Shown here piece after piece: positions 22,545 to 30,352 of a DNA stretch of 36,583 bases. Position 1 is the first letter of the stretch; each line of letters starts with the position of its first letter. Source of the DNA: an uncultured Victivallaceae bacterium. GTDB lineage: Bacteria; Verrucomicrobiota; Lentisphaeria; Victivallales; Victivallaceae. The stretch covers positions 1 through 36,583 of the forward strand of contig CALXXL010000020.1 of NCBI GenBank assembly GCA_944392655.1, in the 5' to 3' direction. The position numbers and the translations under genes are program-made. The notes beneath the pieces are model-generated. The model had not been told where the DNA came from. It made no database searches and saw nothing but the letters and a program-made list of their open reading frames with translations.

Positions 22545-24290
22545 TTATTTTCTGCTGTTTTTGTCCTGTGATTTGAGAAATCTGCTGCCGGGGCGCTTAC
22601 GTTTCAATACCTGAATCTGTCCTCGGCGTTCTTTCAATCCGCGGTTGACGGTAATGGGATTACCGTCCGGATCTTTTCCGGTATAATACATAGCCGCGCC
22701 CATGGTCATGGGCAGGGGGATATAATCCTGAACCTGCTGAGGACTCCAGTTGTTCTGATTCAGGAAATCGTCTACTACCTTCATCTCTTTTTCGCCGCAT
22801 CCGGGGAAGTTGGAGATAAACAGGGGGATAACATATTGTTTTTTTCCGCATTTTGCGCTCTCTTCGTAAAAGCGTCTAACCACTTCAAAAAACTCCTCAG
22901 CCGAGCTTTTGCGCATATATTTGAGCACGGTCGGGTGCAGATGTTCCGGAGCGAGCTTCATATGCCCGGAGACGTGATGCTGAATCAGTTCGCGGAAGAG
23001 CTCCTCCTGACGCAGAACCAGATCCAGCCGGATACCGGAGTTGATATAGAGGTGTTTAACCTGCGGCATGGAGCGCACTTCCCGCAGGAGTTTAATCAAA
23101 TCCAGCCCGTCGCACTTGTAATTGTCGCATATTTTCGGGAAAAGACAGCTTGATCTGCGGCATTTTGCGCAGCGGTTTTTGTCTTTAACTTCGCTCATAT
23201 ATATATTTCCTGCGGCGCCGCCGATATCAGAAATGGTGCCGCGGAAATCTTTGCGTTTGGAAATTCTTTCGACGTCGCTTTTGATTGACTCATGGGAACG
23301 GCTGGTCACATAACGTCCCTGATGTGAAACCAGTCCGCAGAAGGCGCATCCGCCCGGGCAGCCGCGAATAGCGGGTATAGAGTGTTTTATTGTCTCAAAA
23401 GCGGGAATTCTTCCCTTGTATGCCGGGTGCGGACCGCCATAATACGGGAGGTCGTGTACTGCGTCGAGTTCTTCTGTGGTAAGCGGTTCCGGAGGTGGTT
23501 CCACTACCAGTATCCGGTCGCCGTAGCGTTGGAAGAGTCCGGTCTGGCTGAATGCGCCCATGGTTGTTTCCACGAGTTTGGTTGCCTGCATAATAGCGTC
23601 GCGGTTCTGATTGAACTCCTCCCAGCTAGGGAGTTCGCGGTATTTATCCTGCGGGTCGAATTTCATTGCGGCATTTTTGCCGAGCAGAACGGCGGTGCCT
23701 TTTATGCCGCCGAGTTCTTCTCCGTCGCGCATTCTGCGGAATATTTCCGTAACCGAACGTTCTCCCTGTCCGAAAGAGAGGATATCGGCCTTTGAATCCA
23801 CCAGCATACTTGGGCGCAGTTTATCCTGCCAGTAGTCGTAATGGGCTATCCGGCGCAGGCTGGCCTCCAGTCCTCCGATCATCACCGGCAGTCCGGGAAA
23901 GGCCCGTTTGACCAACTGGGTATATACGACGAGGGCGTGCGGCGGGCGGTGACCTGTCTCGCCGTTTTCGCTGTATGCGTCTTCGCGGCGTAACCGTCGT
24001 CCGGCGGTATAGATATTGACCATGGAGTCCATATTTCCGCTGGAGACTCCGGCGCCGATGCGTGGGCGTCCGAGTTTTTTCATGCAGTCCGGGTCGCGCC
24101 AGTCGGGTTGAGCGATGATGCCGACGCGGTAATTCTGAGCGAGCAGCATACGCCCGATAAGCGACACGCCGTATGATGGGTGATCGACATAACAATCGCC
24201 GGTCACCAGGAGGATGTCGAGTTCATCCCAGCCGAGTTTATCCATCTCGGCGCGTGTCATTGGCATGTAGGGGATATTTTTTGTATTCAT
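22545..24290 (-). CDS. YgiQ-family radical SAM protein
   Basis: A 581-residue UPF0313/YgiQ protein. The N-terminus (PYMPMTRAEMDKLGWDELD, then VTGDCYVDHPSYG, 29-41) and the SAM-binding cluster CPGGCAFC (311-318, CxxxCxxC for a 4Fe-4S cluster) are family hallmarks. A second Cys group (374, 377, 382, 388, 393) is also family-typical. The reaction is unknown for the family. The start at ATG 24290 aligns with E. coli YgiQ. A GTG at 24350 would add 20 unmatched residues. There is no Shine-Dalgarno, and a -10-like TATATT ends 7 bases upstream, so the mRNA may be leaderless. Confidence 0.88.
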   Translation of the reverse strand: MNTKNIPYMPMTRAEMDKLGWDELDILLVTGDCYVDHPSYGVSLIGRMLLAQNYRVGIIAQPDWRDPDCMKKLGRPRIGAGVSSGNMDSMVNIYTAGRRLRREDAYSENGETGHRPPHALVVYTQLVKRAFPGLPVMIGGLEASLRRIAHYDYWQDKLRPSMLVDSKADILSFGQGERSVTEIFRRMRDGEELGGIKGTAVLLGKNAAMKFDPQDKYRELPSWEEFNQNRDAIMQATKLVETTMGAFSQTGLFQRYGDRILVVEPPPEPLTTEELDAVHDLPYYGGPHPAYKGRIPAFETIKHSIPAIRGCPGGCAFCGLVSHQGRYVTSRSHESIKSDVERISKRKDFRGTISDIGGAAGNIYMSEVKDKNRCAKCRRSSCLFPKICDNYKCDGLDLIKLLREVRSMPQVKHLYINSGIRLDLVLRQEELFRELIQHHVSGHMKLAPEHLHPTVLKYMRKSSAEEFFEVVRRFYEESAKCGKKQYVIPLFISNFPGCGEKEMKVVDDFLNQNNWSPQQVQDYIPLPMTMGAAMYYTGKDPDGNPITVNRGLKERRGQIQVLKRKRPGSRFLKSQDKNSRK

Positions 24291-24297
24291 ATAAAAT

Positions 24298-24325
24298 AAT
24301 ATATCTTCTTTAGTGAATAAAACAA
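24298..24325 (-). promoter_or_regulatory. Promoter of ygiQ placing +1 at the start codon
   Basis: Minus-strand -35 TTGTTT (24325-24320) and -10 TATATT (24303-24298) with a 16-base spacer. The start codon begins 8 bases after the -10, where transcription would start. Confidence 0.4.
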
Positions 24326-24361
24326 GTTTTACGACTGGAAAAAAAGGCACCGGGTGCTACA

Positions 24362-24389
24362 TTACACTGGATATAGTTAAAAATATGAT
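24362..24389 (+). promoter_or_regulatory. Possible promoter of the AsmA-like gene
   Basis: -35 TTACAC (24362-24367) and -10 TATGAT (24384-24389), spacer 16, about 20 bases before the ATG at 24411. Confidence 0.4.
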
Positions 24390-24410
24390 TAACCCGTTAT
24401 GAGGTGTAAT

Positions 24411-25295
24411 ATGGAAAAGCAGAAGAAAAAACTGAGTAAAGTCAAAAGAATAATTCTCTGGGTATTGGTGGTTCTTATAGCAGTTCTGGCGATAGCGCTT
24501 ATTTCGTTTATGGCGTTTCTTGATGGTATTGTAGCGACAGCCATCCGTCAGGTTGGGCCGGCGTTGACTGGAACTGAGGTCAAGGTATCTGATGTTACTA
24601 TTTCGCTTATGGACGGCCGTGCCCGGATCAGTGGTTTTGTGGTAGGGAACCCCGAGGGGTATTCGACGCCGGAGGCGATGAAGTTTGATGAATTTTTTGT
24701 GGATATAAATTTGACGAGCATGCTTGGCGGCGAAGAGTTGATTATCAATGAGATCTATATAAAATCACCGCGTATAAGCCTGGAAACGAGTATTTACGGC
24801 GGCAGTAACCTTGGAGATATACAGGAGCACCTGGAACAGGTTACTGCGGCGGAGGAAAGCGGCGAGGCAGAAGCGCAGCCGCAGGAAACTCCGGAACAGG
24901 CTGAAGCAGGCAAAAAGGTGGTTATCAGCAAGCTGGTCATCGAAGATGCCACGGTGGTTCTGGCCAACAAGGAGCTGGGGACGGACATTCCCTTGACGCT
25001 GCCGACTTTGACCTTGACCGATATTGGTCGTGATAATGCCGTATCAATTGCGGAAGCGATTGATTACATATATTCTGAATTGATACTTGGAATCACCCAG
25101 GCGATCAAGGATGCTAATCTGGGCAAAGAGCTTGAGAATATGGCAGGTCAGATTACGACGGATGTCTCCGGAGCGGCCTCCAGCGCGGGGGATGAGCTTA
25201 AGAAAGCTGGCGAACAGCTTGGCAAGGATCTTGAGAATGCCGGCAAATCCATAGGGGACGGGCTTAAGAGCTTTGGCGAAAGCATTGGATTGTAA
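24411..25295 (+). CDS. AsmA-like membrane-anchored protein with 11-mer repeat tail
   Basis: A 294-residue protein. A Lys-rich N-terminus and one membrane helix (about 13-36) are followed by a periplasmic domain. VKVSDVTISLMDGRARISGFVVGNPEGY resembles the AsmA/DUF748 group, which are envelope proteins linked to lipid transport or outer-membrane assembly. A Glu/Gln/Ala-rich insert (about 135-165) follows, then KLVIEDATVVLAN. The tail (260-292) is three 11-residue units of the form GxxLxx[AF]Gxx[LI], predicted to be an amphipathic helix. ATG 24411 has GAGG 6 bases upstream, which is preferred over the ATG at 24399. The family link is moderate and the function unproven. Confidence 0.6.
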   Translation: MEKQKKKLSKVKRIILWVLVVLIAVLAIALISFMAFLDGIVATAIRQVGPALTGTEVKVSDVTISLMDGRARISGFVVGNPEGYSTPEAMKFDEFFVDINLTSMLGGEELIINEIYIKSPRISLETSIYGGSNLGDIQEHLEQVTAAEESGEAEAQPQETPEQAEAGKKVVISKLVIEDATVVLANKELGTDIPLTLPTLTLTDIGRDNAVSIAEAIDYIYSELILGITQAIKDANLGKELENMAGQITTDVSGAASSAGDELKKAGEQLGKDLENAGKSIGDGLKSFGESIGL

Positions 25296-25313
25296 ATTGC
25301 GCTGTGATTGAGG

Positions 25314-25345
25314 AACGGAAACTTTTCTGAAGTTTCCGTTTTTTT
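25314..25345 (+). terminator. Intrinsic terminator of the AsmA-like gene
   Basis: 11-bp stem AACGGAAACTT/AAGTTTCCGTT with a 5-base loop and a run of seven T. Confidence 0.85.
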
Positions 25346-25380
25346 ATGATCATATCCGGCGGATGTTGATGAGGTGGATT

Positions 25381-26520
25381 ATGGTTATGAATAAAATATT
25401 TTTAAAGTTGCTGCTTTGTGGTGCGGCATGTTCTGCGGTTTTTGGTGGCGAGGCCCGTTTTGCGGAATTTTTCCGTGACAATATGGTATTGCAGAGTGGA
25501 GTAAAGGTTCCGGTATGGGGGTATGGTGAGCCTGGCAGCAAGGTGGAATTATCGCTGTTAACCGCGATTTTTGATGAAAACGGCATGTCGCTATTGAATA
25601 TGCCGCCCTATATTGGCAAGGTGGATGACAGCGGGCGTTGGCAGATCAACATAAATCCGAGTGCTCCCGGTGGTCAATCGGTGCTGATGCTCCGGGTTGA
25701 CGACAGTGAAAATTCCAAGATAGAACATGTGGTATTCGGGGACGTATTTCTATTTATTGGCGGAGCTGAGCTGGAACGCAGGACGGTTGCTTCGGCGGAT
25801 ACAGTTAAGCTGTTGCGTGAATCGAGGATTGCCGATCTCCGTTTGTTGAAAATCGGCGATGATTGGGCGGCTGAACCTCAGATGGTGCTGCCGGGTGAGT
25901 GGAAACGCTCAGATCCGCGCAATGCGGCGGTATTTTCCAACATTGCCTATACTTGTGGGGTTGATCTATGCCGCCGGTTAAAATATCCGGTCGGGATAAT
26001 TGCGGCGGATTTTCCCGGTATTCCGGTCAGTGCGTGGTTGAGTGAAGAGAGTTTTACCGGTACGGCGCAGGAGTATATAAGCCGTTATAAGAGTGAATCG
26101 GTTGAACTTGGCAAGTTGAAAGCCGAGTTCGGGAGTGAATCGGAAGTGAAATCGGCAGATGAGCCGCCATTTTCGCCGCATGATCCGGCGGTTATTTTCA
26201 ATGCGATGATTGCTCCGGTTACTCCTGCGGCGTTGAAGGCGGTGATCTGGTATCCTGAAAGTGTTCCGGACAAGTGGTACTCCACGCCTCCGGAACAGGT
26301 GGAACAGATGATCAAGAGCATCCGCAGCGCCTTTAAGAATTCAGAACTGCCGGTATTTATTATTTTGTCGGCGGATGAAGCGTTGGCGTCGGCTCAGCGT
26401 TCGGCGGCGGAAAAGCATCAGAATATTTTCATTGTTGAATGTGCCGGGCCGGATGCGGTTGGTAAAGCTGCGGCGGATATAATTATGGAAAAGTTGTATA
26501 ACGGAGATAATGAGCAGTGA
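25381..26520 (+). CDS. Sialate O-acetylesterase-like protein, probably catalytically dead
   Basis: A 379-residue exported protein: signal peptide 1-23 (KIFLKLLLCGAACSAVFGG), then the N-terminal beta domain typical of sialate 9-O-acetylesterases (FFRDNMVLQSGVKVPVWGYGEPG, about 30-52). The SGNH-like esterase part is degenerate. Where GQSN/GQSE carries the nucleophile Ser, this protein has GGAE (127-130). Where WYQGE is expected it has WYPES (290-294). No closing DxHP-type Asp-His is seen. The WLSEES region and overall order are still recognisable. It may bind glycans instead of cleaving esters. GAGGTGG lies just upstream of ATG 25381; ATG 25387 is also possible. It overlaps the U32 gene by 4 bases. 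Confidence 0.65.
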   Translation: MVMNKIFLKLLLCGAACSAVFGGEARFAEFFRDNMVLQSGVKVPVWGYGEPGSKVELSLLTAIFDENGMSLLNMPPYIGKVDDSGRWQININPSAPGGQSVLMLRVDDSENSKIEHVVFGDVFLFIGGAELERRTVASADTVKLLRESRIADLRLLKIGDDWAAEPQMVLPGEWKRSDPRNAAVFSNIAYTCGVDLCRRLKYPVGIIAADFPGIPVSAWLSEESFTGTAQEYISRYKSESVELGKLKAEFGSESEVKSADEPPFSPHDPAVIFNAMIAPVTPAALKAVIWYPESVPDKWYSTPPEQVEQMIKSIRSAFKNSELPVFIILSADEALASAQRSAAEKHQNIFIVECAGPDAVGKAAADIIMEKLYNGDNEQ

Positions 26521-27776
26521 TAAAACCGGTAATTATGGCTCCGGCGGGTTCGTTTGAATCGCTGTCGGCGGCATTGCGTTCGGGTGCGGACGCGGTATAT
26601 TTCGGGGTTGGCACGCTCAATATGCGCTCGGGTGCGGCGGTCAACTTTACGGAGTCGGATCTCACAAAGGTGATGCGTCTCTGCCGTGCTGCCGGGGTCA
26701 AAGCGTATCTGACGCTGAATATAATAATTTACGATAATGAGCTTGAGCGGGTGGAGTCACTGCTGGATGCGGCGGCGTCAGCCGGGGTGGATGCGGTAAT
26801 CGCTTCGGATCTGGCGGTTATACTGGCGGCGCGCCGGCGCGGTATTCCGGTGCATCTGTCGGTTCAGGCGAATGTCAGCAATCTTGAGAGTCTGCGTTTT
26901 TACGCGCAGTATTGTGATGTGGTGGTTCCGGCGCGTGAGCTTTCGCTGTCGGCGATAAAGCATTTTATCAATTCGATAGCGGCAGAGAAGATTAACGGTC
27001 CCGGCGGTGAACCGGTAAAGATCGAGTTATTTGCACACGGGGCGTTGTGTGTGGCGGTCTCCGGCAAATGTTATATGAGTCTTACAAAATACAACGCTTC
27101 GGCCAATCGCGGGGCATGTCTGCAAAACTGTCGCCGCCGCTACCGTGTTATCGATCTTGATGACGGCAACGCCATGGATTTGGAGAACGGTTATGTAATG
27201 AGTCCGGCTGATCTGTGCATGATCCGGTTCATACCGGAATTAATGTCGGCCGGTGTATCGGTGCTGAAGCTGGAGGGCAGGGGGCGTTCGGCCGACTATG
27301 TGGCGGTGGTTACACAGGCATACCGCCGGGCGGTGGATGCGGTAGCGTCCGGTACTTTTACTCCTGAACTTGCGGGGCAGCTGGAGGCGCAGTTGAATAC
27401 GGTTTTCAACCGTGGTTTCTGGCACGGGGGATATTATCTTAGTGAAGAGTTTGGCGAATGGAGCGGAGCCGGAGGAAATCACTCACCGGTGCAGAAGATC
27501 CATGCCGGCAAAGTCACCCGTTATTTCAGCCGGGCAGGGATTGCGGAGCTTACGCTTGAGGCACAGGGGGTGAAAGTTGGCGACCGTCTGTTGATTACCG
27601 GTCCTACCACCGGAGCATTGGAAGTAACGGTAGAGAGCATGCGTTTTAACGATGCTGAGGCCGCCAGTGCACCGAAAGGCGGAATAATAACCATTCCGGT
27701 TGACCGTAAAGTGCGGATAAACGATAAGGTATTTCTGGTAACCGAACGTCGTTTTGGCGAGCCTTTGCGGAATTGA
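26517..27776 (+). CDS. U32 family protein (YegQ/TrhP-like)
   Basis: A 419-residue U32 protein. An N-terminal TIM-barrel-like part (4-155) begins KPVIMAPAGSFESLSAALRSGADAVYFG. The U32 core follows with IELFAHGALCVAVSGKCYMS (169-188) and SANRGACLQNCRRRY (195-209), whose cysteines (178, 185, 201, 205) would bind an iron-sulfur cluster. The C-terminal beta domain is about 325-410. This arrangement fits E. coli YegQ/TrhP, needed for prephenate-dependent hydroxylation of wobble uridine in tRNA, better than the UbiU/UbiV pair. The start is GTG 26517, overlapping the previous stop (GTGA), with GGAG 10 bases upstream. Classic protease activity is doubtful. Confidence 0.85.
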   Translation: MIKPVIMAPAGSFESLSAALRSGADAVYFGVGTLNMRSGAAVNFTESDLTKVMRLCRAAGVKAYLTLNIIIYDNELERVESLLDAAASAGVDAVIASDLAVILAARRRGIPVHLSVQANVSNLESLRFYAQYCDVVVPARELSLSAIKHFINSIAAEKINGPGGEPVKIELFAHGALCVAVSGKCYMSLTKYNASANRGACLQNCRRRYRVIDLDDGNAMDLENGYVMSPADLCMIRFIPELMSAGVSVLKLEGRGRSADYVAVVTQAYRRAVDAVASGTFTPELAGQLEAQLNTVFNRGFWHGGYYLSEEFGEWSGAGGNHSPVQKIHAGKVTRYFSRAGIAELTLEAQGVKVGDRLLITGPTTGALEVTVESMRFNDAEAASAPKGGIITIPVDRKVRINDKVFLVTERRFGEPLRN

Positions 27777-27777
27777 A

Positions 27778-28944
27778 CTACCGTTTCAGGAAATCGCTAA
27801 GATTCTTTTGCGCCTGGGCGAATTCGGAGATGGAGTTATTGGTTTTGCGGTGTTTCAGTTGTTTGAAGATCAATGCTTTGCGCAACAGGTCAACTCCGTA
27901 GAAAAACGGTATGGCCAGCTGATGCTTGATACGGTAACGGGTTACGAGTTCGCTTTTGGGCGCGAAGAGATGTTTTATAATGAACGCGGTTTTTCCTTTG
28001 GCATTCATTCCGTTGAAATCGCGTGAGAGCAGAAGTTCATGACTTTCATTTTTTGCCGGCGGAGGCAGCAGAACCAGCCGGCGCAGTGCGTCTGCGGCTT
28101 TCTGGTCGACATTCAGCGGCTGACATTTTTCCGGATAAAAGTCGTTGAATGCACAAAACAGCAGTTCCACTTCCCTGTCCAATCCAGTTTCTGCGGCGAG
28201 CCGGCGGATTTTAGCGATATCCGCACCGGCGCCGATAAGCAGTCCGGTATCCAATAAAAGTTTTATTCCGTTGAATTGGAAATTGTCGCGCAGAGCCGAG
28301 TCGATCAGATAGATGAACACCGCCTCAAAAGGCAGTTGATAAAGGTGTCCTGATTTAACCGTGCTCCAGCTCCACAAATCAGCATTATCCGGAGCGTGTT
28401 CCTGTTTGCGGAAGATATTGAAATGCAGTTCAAGAATGATATTGGTTTTAGGTGAAATTAATGGAGCGATATGTAGTGTATGCTGCCGTCCGTTTTCCGG
28501 GTCGAGCCATCCGTCGTTGCGGAACAGCTGCCATGCGCGCTGCAGATCTTTTTCGCGCAGGAGGAGATCGACGTCGGCACGCACTCTGAGGGTTGAGGCT
28601 GGATAAACGCTGTATGCGAGGAAGTTTCCTTTCAACGGGATATAATCGATTCCGGCATTTTCCAGTTTCCGGCATATAAGTTTAAAATCTGCATCCCGGC
28701 GCATATCCACGCCGAGCGCCACCTGATATCCGCGGGCGCAATATTGTTCATACTCTTCCGGAAGTATATTTTTGCCGTGGAGGAAATATCCGAACCAGTG
28801 CGTCAGATGCAATTGTCTGGCATATTCGCACAGTTCAATGATTTCCGGCTGAGAGATGCTGCGCAGGAATCCGGTTCCGTCGTTTTTTTCTATAATCCAG
28901 CAGCGCAGCAGCTGAAGCAAAGCATTTTGTGGCGAAAGAGTCAT
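27778..28944 (-). CDS. Uncharacterised nucleotidyltransferase (NTP_transf_5)
   Basis: A 388-residue protein of the PF14907-type nucleotidyltransferase fold. IPLKGNFLAYSVYP (about 109-122) and RVRADVDLLLREKDL (about 127-141) carry the DxD-like metal site on the strand after the GxxS-like loop. LELHFNIF follows. Homologues often sit in polysaccharide loci, but activity has not been shown. I chose ATG 28944; a TTG at 28956 is in frame, and neither has a good ribosome site. The stop lies one base from the U32 stop, tail to tail, with no terminator between. The upstream gap to ilvC contains a nested hairpin. Confidence 0.7.
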   Translation of the reverse strand: MTLSPQNALLQLLRCWIIEKNDGTGFLRSISQPEIIELCEYARQLHLTHWFGYFLHGKNILPEEYEQYCARGYQVALGVDMRRDADFKLICRKLENAGIDYIPLKGNFLAYSVYPASTLRVRADVDLLLREKDLQRAWQLFRNDGWLDPENGRQHTLHIAPLISPKTNIILELHFNIFRKQEHAPDNADLWSWSTVKSGHLYQLPFEAVFIYLIDSALRDNFQFNGIKLLLDTGLLIGAGADIAKIRRLAAETGLDREVELLFCAFNDFYPEKCQPLNVDQKAADALRRLVLLPPPAKNESHELLLSRDFNGMNAKGKTAFIIKHLFAPKSELVTRYRIKHQLAIPFFYGVDLLRKALIFKQLKHRKTNNSISEFAQAQKNLSDFLKR

Positions 28945-28985
28945 CAAATCGGTCAAAGAATTGTGTTATTACATTTAAAACAAAT

Positions 28986-29046
28986 AAACCGGATTCGTTT
29001 TCCCATGCACATATTTTATTCCGCATGGTATTCCCGAACCCGGTTT
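28986..29046 (-). other. Nested hairpin between ilvC and the nucleotidyltransferase gene
   Basis: Outer arms AAACCGGATTCG (28986-28997) and CGAACCCGGTTT (29035-29046) pair with one mismatch. Inner arms CCATGC (29003-29008) and GCATGG (29023-29028) pair perfectly. It lies in the leader of the nucleotidyltransferase gene on the minus strand. It may be an mRNA control structure, a small RNA or a degenerate repeat. No known riboswitch class is recognised. Confidence 0.45.
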
Positions 29047-29054
29047 GGTCAAAT

Positions 29055-29087
29055 ACTGAAAACTGCGGTTTTACCGCGGTTATCAGT
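29055..29087 (-). terminator. Probable terminator of ilvC
   Basis: Arms ACTGAaAACTGCGG and CCGCGGTTaTCAGT form a 14-position stem with an A-A and a C-A mismatch and a 5-base loop, beginning 17 bases past the ilvC stop. The minus-strand tail is only moderately T-rich, so termination may be partial. Confidence 0.5.
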
Positions 29088-29103
29088 TATCCAGCGCGAA
29101 AGA

Positions 29104-30090
29104 TTACTTCTTTTCGAACATCTTGCGGATGCGGGCGCCGACGATTTCCGCCGGGTGCTGGCCCAGAGCTTCGCGTTTGGCTTTCAAGTTCTTGGCGCCG
29201 CTGCGGGCTTCCGCCATCCATTCCTTGGCGAAACCGCCGTCTTCGATGAATTTCAAGGATTTCTTCATACGTTCCTTGACTTCGATCGGCAGAATGCGCG
29301 GACCGTTGATGTATTCGCCCCATTCAGCGGTATTGGAGATAACCTGATTCATCTTCTGGATACCGCCTTCGTAGATGAGGTCGACGATGAGTTTCAGTTC
29401 ATGGATACATTCGAAGTATGCCATTTCGGGCGGATATCCCGCTTCGGTAAGAACTTCGAAGCCATATTTCATCAAATCGACGCAACCGCCGCAGAGAACG
29501 TTCTGTTCGCCGAAAAGGTCTTCATAAGTTTCCTGTTCCATGGTGCATTCGAGAACGCCGGCGCGGGTCAGACCTTCGGCCTTGGCGATAGCCAGAGCGG
29601 TTTCGCGTGCTTTGCCGGTGTAATCCTGTTTTACAGCGATAAGACCGGGAACGCCGAAACCTTCAACGAAGCGTTTGCGTTCTTCAGTACCCGGGCTCTT
29701 GGGAGCGACCATGATAACGTCGACATCTTTTGGCGGAACGATTTCGCCGAAGACGAAGTTGAATCCGTGCGAGCAGCTGAGAGTTTTGCCGGCGGTCAGA
29801 TACGGAGCGATTTCAGCTTTGTATACGGGGCCGTGGGTTTCGTCGGGAAGCAGGATGTGAATAATATCAGCTTCCTTGGAGGCATCAGCAACGCTGAGGG
29901 TTTTGAAACCGTCTTCAACTGCGGCGTCAAAGCTCGGGCCCTTGCGAACGCCGATGATGACGTTGAGACCGGAATCCCGGAGGCACAACGCCTGGGCGCG
30001 GCCCTGGCTGCCGTAACCGATAACGGCGATTACTTTTCCTGACAGAACGCTGAGATCAACCGCGTTGTCGTGAATGATTGGCATATCCAT
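29104..30090 (-). CDS. ilvC: Ketol-acid reductoisomerase, class I
   Basis: Converts acetolactate and acetohydroxybutyrate to dihydroxy acids in branched-chain amino-acid synthesis, using NAD(P)H and Mg. At 328 residues it is the short class I form. The Rossmann loop is VIGYGSQGRAQA (23-34). The cofactor loop after beta-2 (GVRKGPSFDAA) is one residue shorter than the common RPGSKSW type. The knotted helical domain has CTMEQETYEDLFGEQNVLCGG with Glu/Asp metal ligands and ends HPAEIVGARIRKMF. Shine-Dalgarno AAGGAG precedes the ATG. Other ilv genes are not in the window, so it stands alone with its own promoter. Confidence 0.95.
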   Translation of the reverse strand: MDMPIIHDNAVDLSVLSGKVIAVIGYGSQGRAQALCLRDSGLNVIIGVRKGPSFDAAVEDGFKTLSVADASKEADIIHILLPDETHGPVYKAEIAPYLTAGKTLSCSHGFNFVFGEIVPPKDVDVIMVAPKSPGTEERKRFVEGFGVPGLIAVKQDYTGKARETALAIAKAEGLTRAGVLECTMEQETYEDLFGEQNVLCGGCVDLMKYGFEVLTEAGYPPEMAYFECIHELKLIVDLIYEGGIQKMNQVISNTAEWGEYINGPRILPIEVKERMKKSLKFIEDGGFAKEWMAEARSGAKNLKAKREALGQHPAEIVGARIRKMFEKK

Positions 30091-30152
30091 TTTCTGTACT
30101 CCTTAAAGTTTAGCCGGTGACTGCCGGCATATTTTTCAAGAATATTGTAAAT

Positions 30153-30180
30153 AATATATCAGCCCGTGAACAATTTACAA
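30153..30180 (-). promoter_or_regulatory. Promoter of ilvC
   Basis: Minus-strand -35 TTGTAA (30180-30175) and -10 TATATT (30158-30153), spacer 16, about 60 bases upstream of the start. No leader peptide or T-box is evident in the short leader. Confidence 0.45.
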
Positions 30181-30261
30181 GCAGATTTTGATAAAAGTTG
30201 AATATAATAATCGTATCTGGCTTTTCTTAGTAAATATTAACATTTTTTATGTTATCTTGAC

Positions 30262-30290
30262 TTGCCAATTTGTCATTTGGGGTATAAAAT
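30262..30290 (+). promoter_or_regulatory. Promoter of the heptosyltransferase-apbE operon
   Basis: -35 TTGCCA (30262-30267) and -10 TAAAAT (30285-30290) with a 17-base spacer. An overlapping TTGACT (30257) offers a second -35. The leader is about 55 bases. Confidence 0.45.
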
Positions 30291-30294
30291 ACCC
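30280..30294. promoter_or_regulatory. Palindrome over the -10 region, candidate operator
   Basis: GGGTAT-AAA-ATACCC, a perfect 6-bp inverted repeat that encloses the -10 of the + strand promoter. A repressor bound here would block transcription. No regulator is assigned. Confidence 0.35.
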
Positions 30295-30352
30295 GGAAAC
30301 GTTTTTTTTGAAAATGATATAATAATGAATATATAAAGGGACTGAAATTCAG

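Noticed and set aside
28744-30042. 432-codon open frame on the + strand
   Set aside because: It runs antisense through part of the nucleotidyltransferase gene, the gap and nearly all of ilvC. ilvC is unmistakable on the other strand, and the frame shows no motif.
30091-30352. T-box or leader-peptide attenuator for ilvC
   Set aside because: The leader from the promoter to the start is only about 60 bases, with no Leu/Ile/Val-rich small frame and no T-box sequence.
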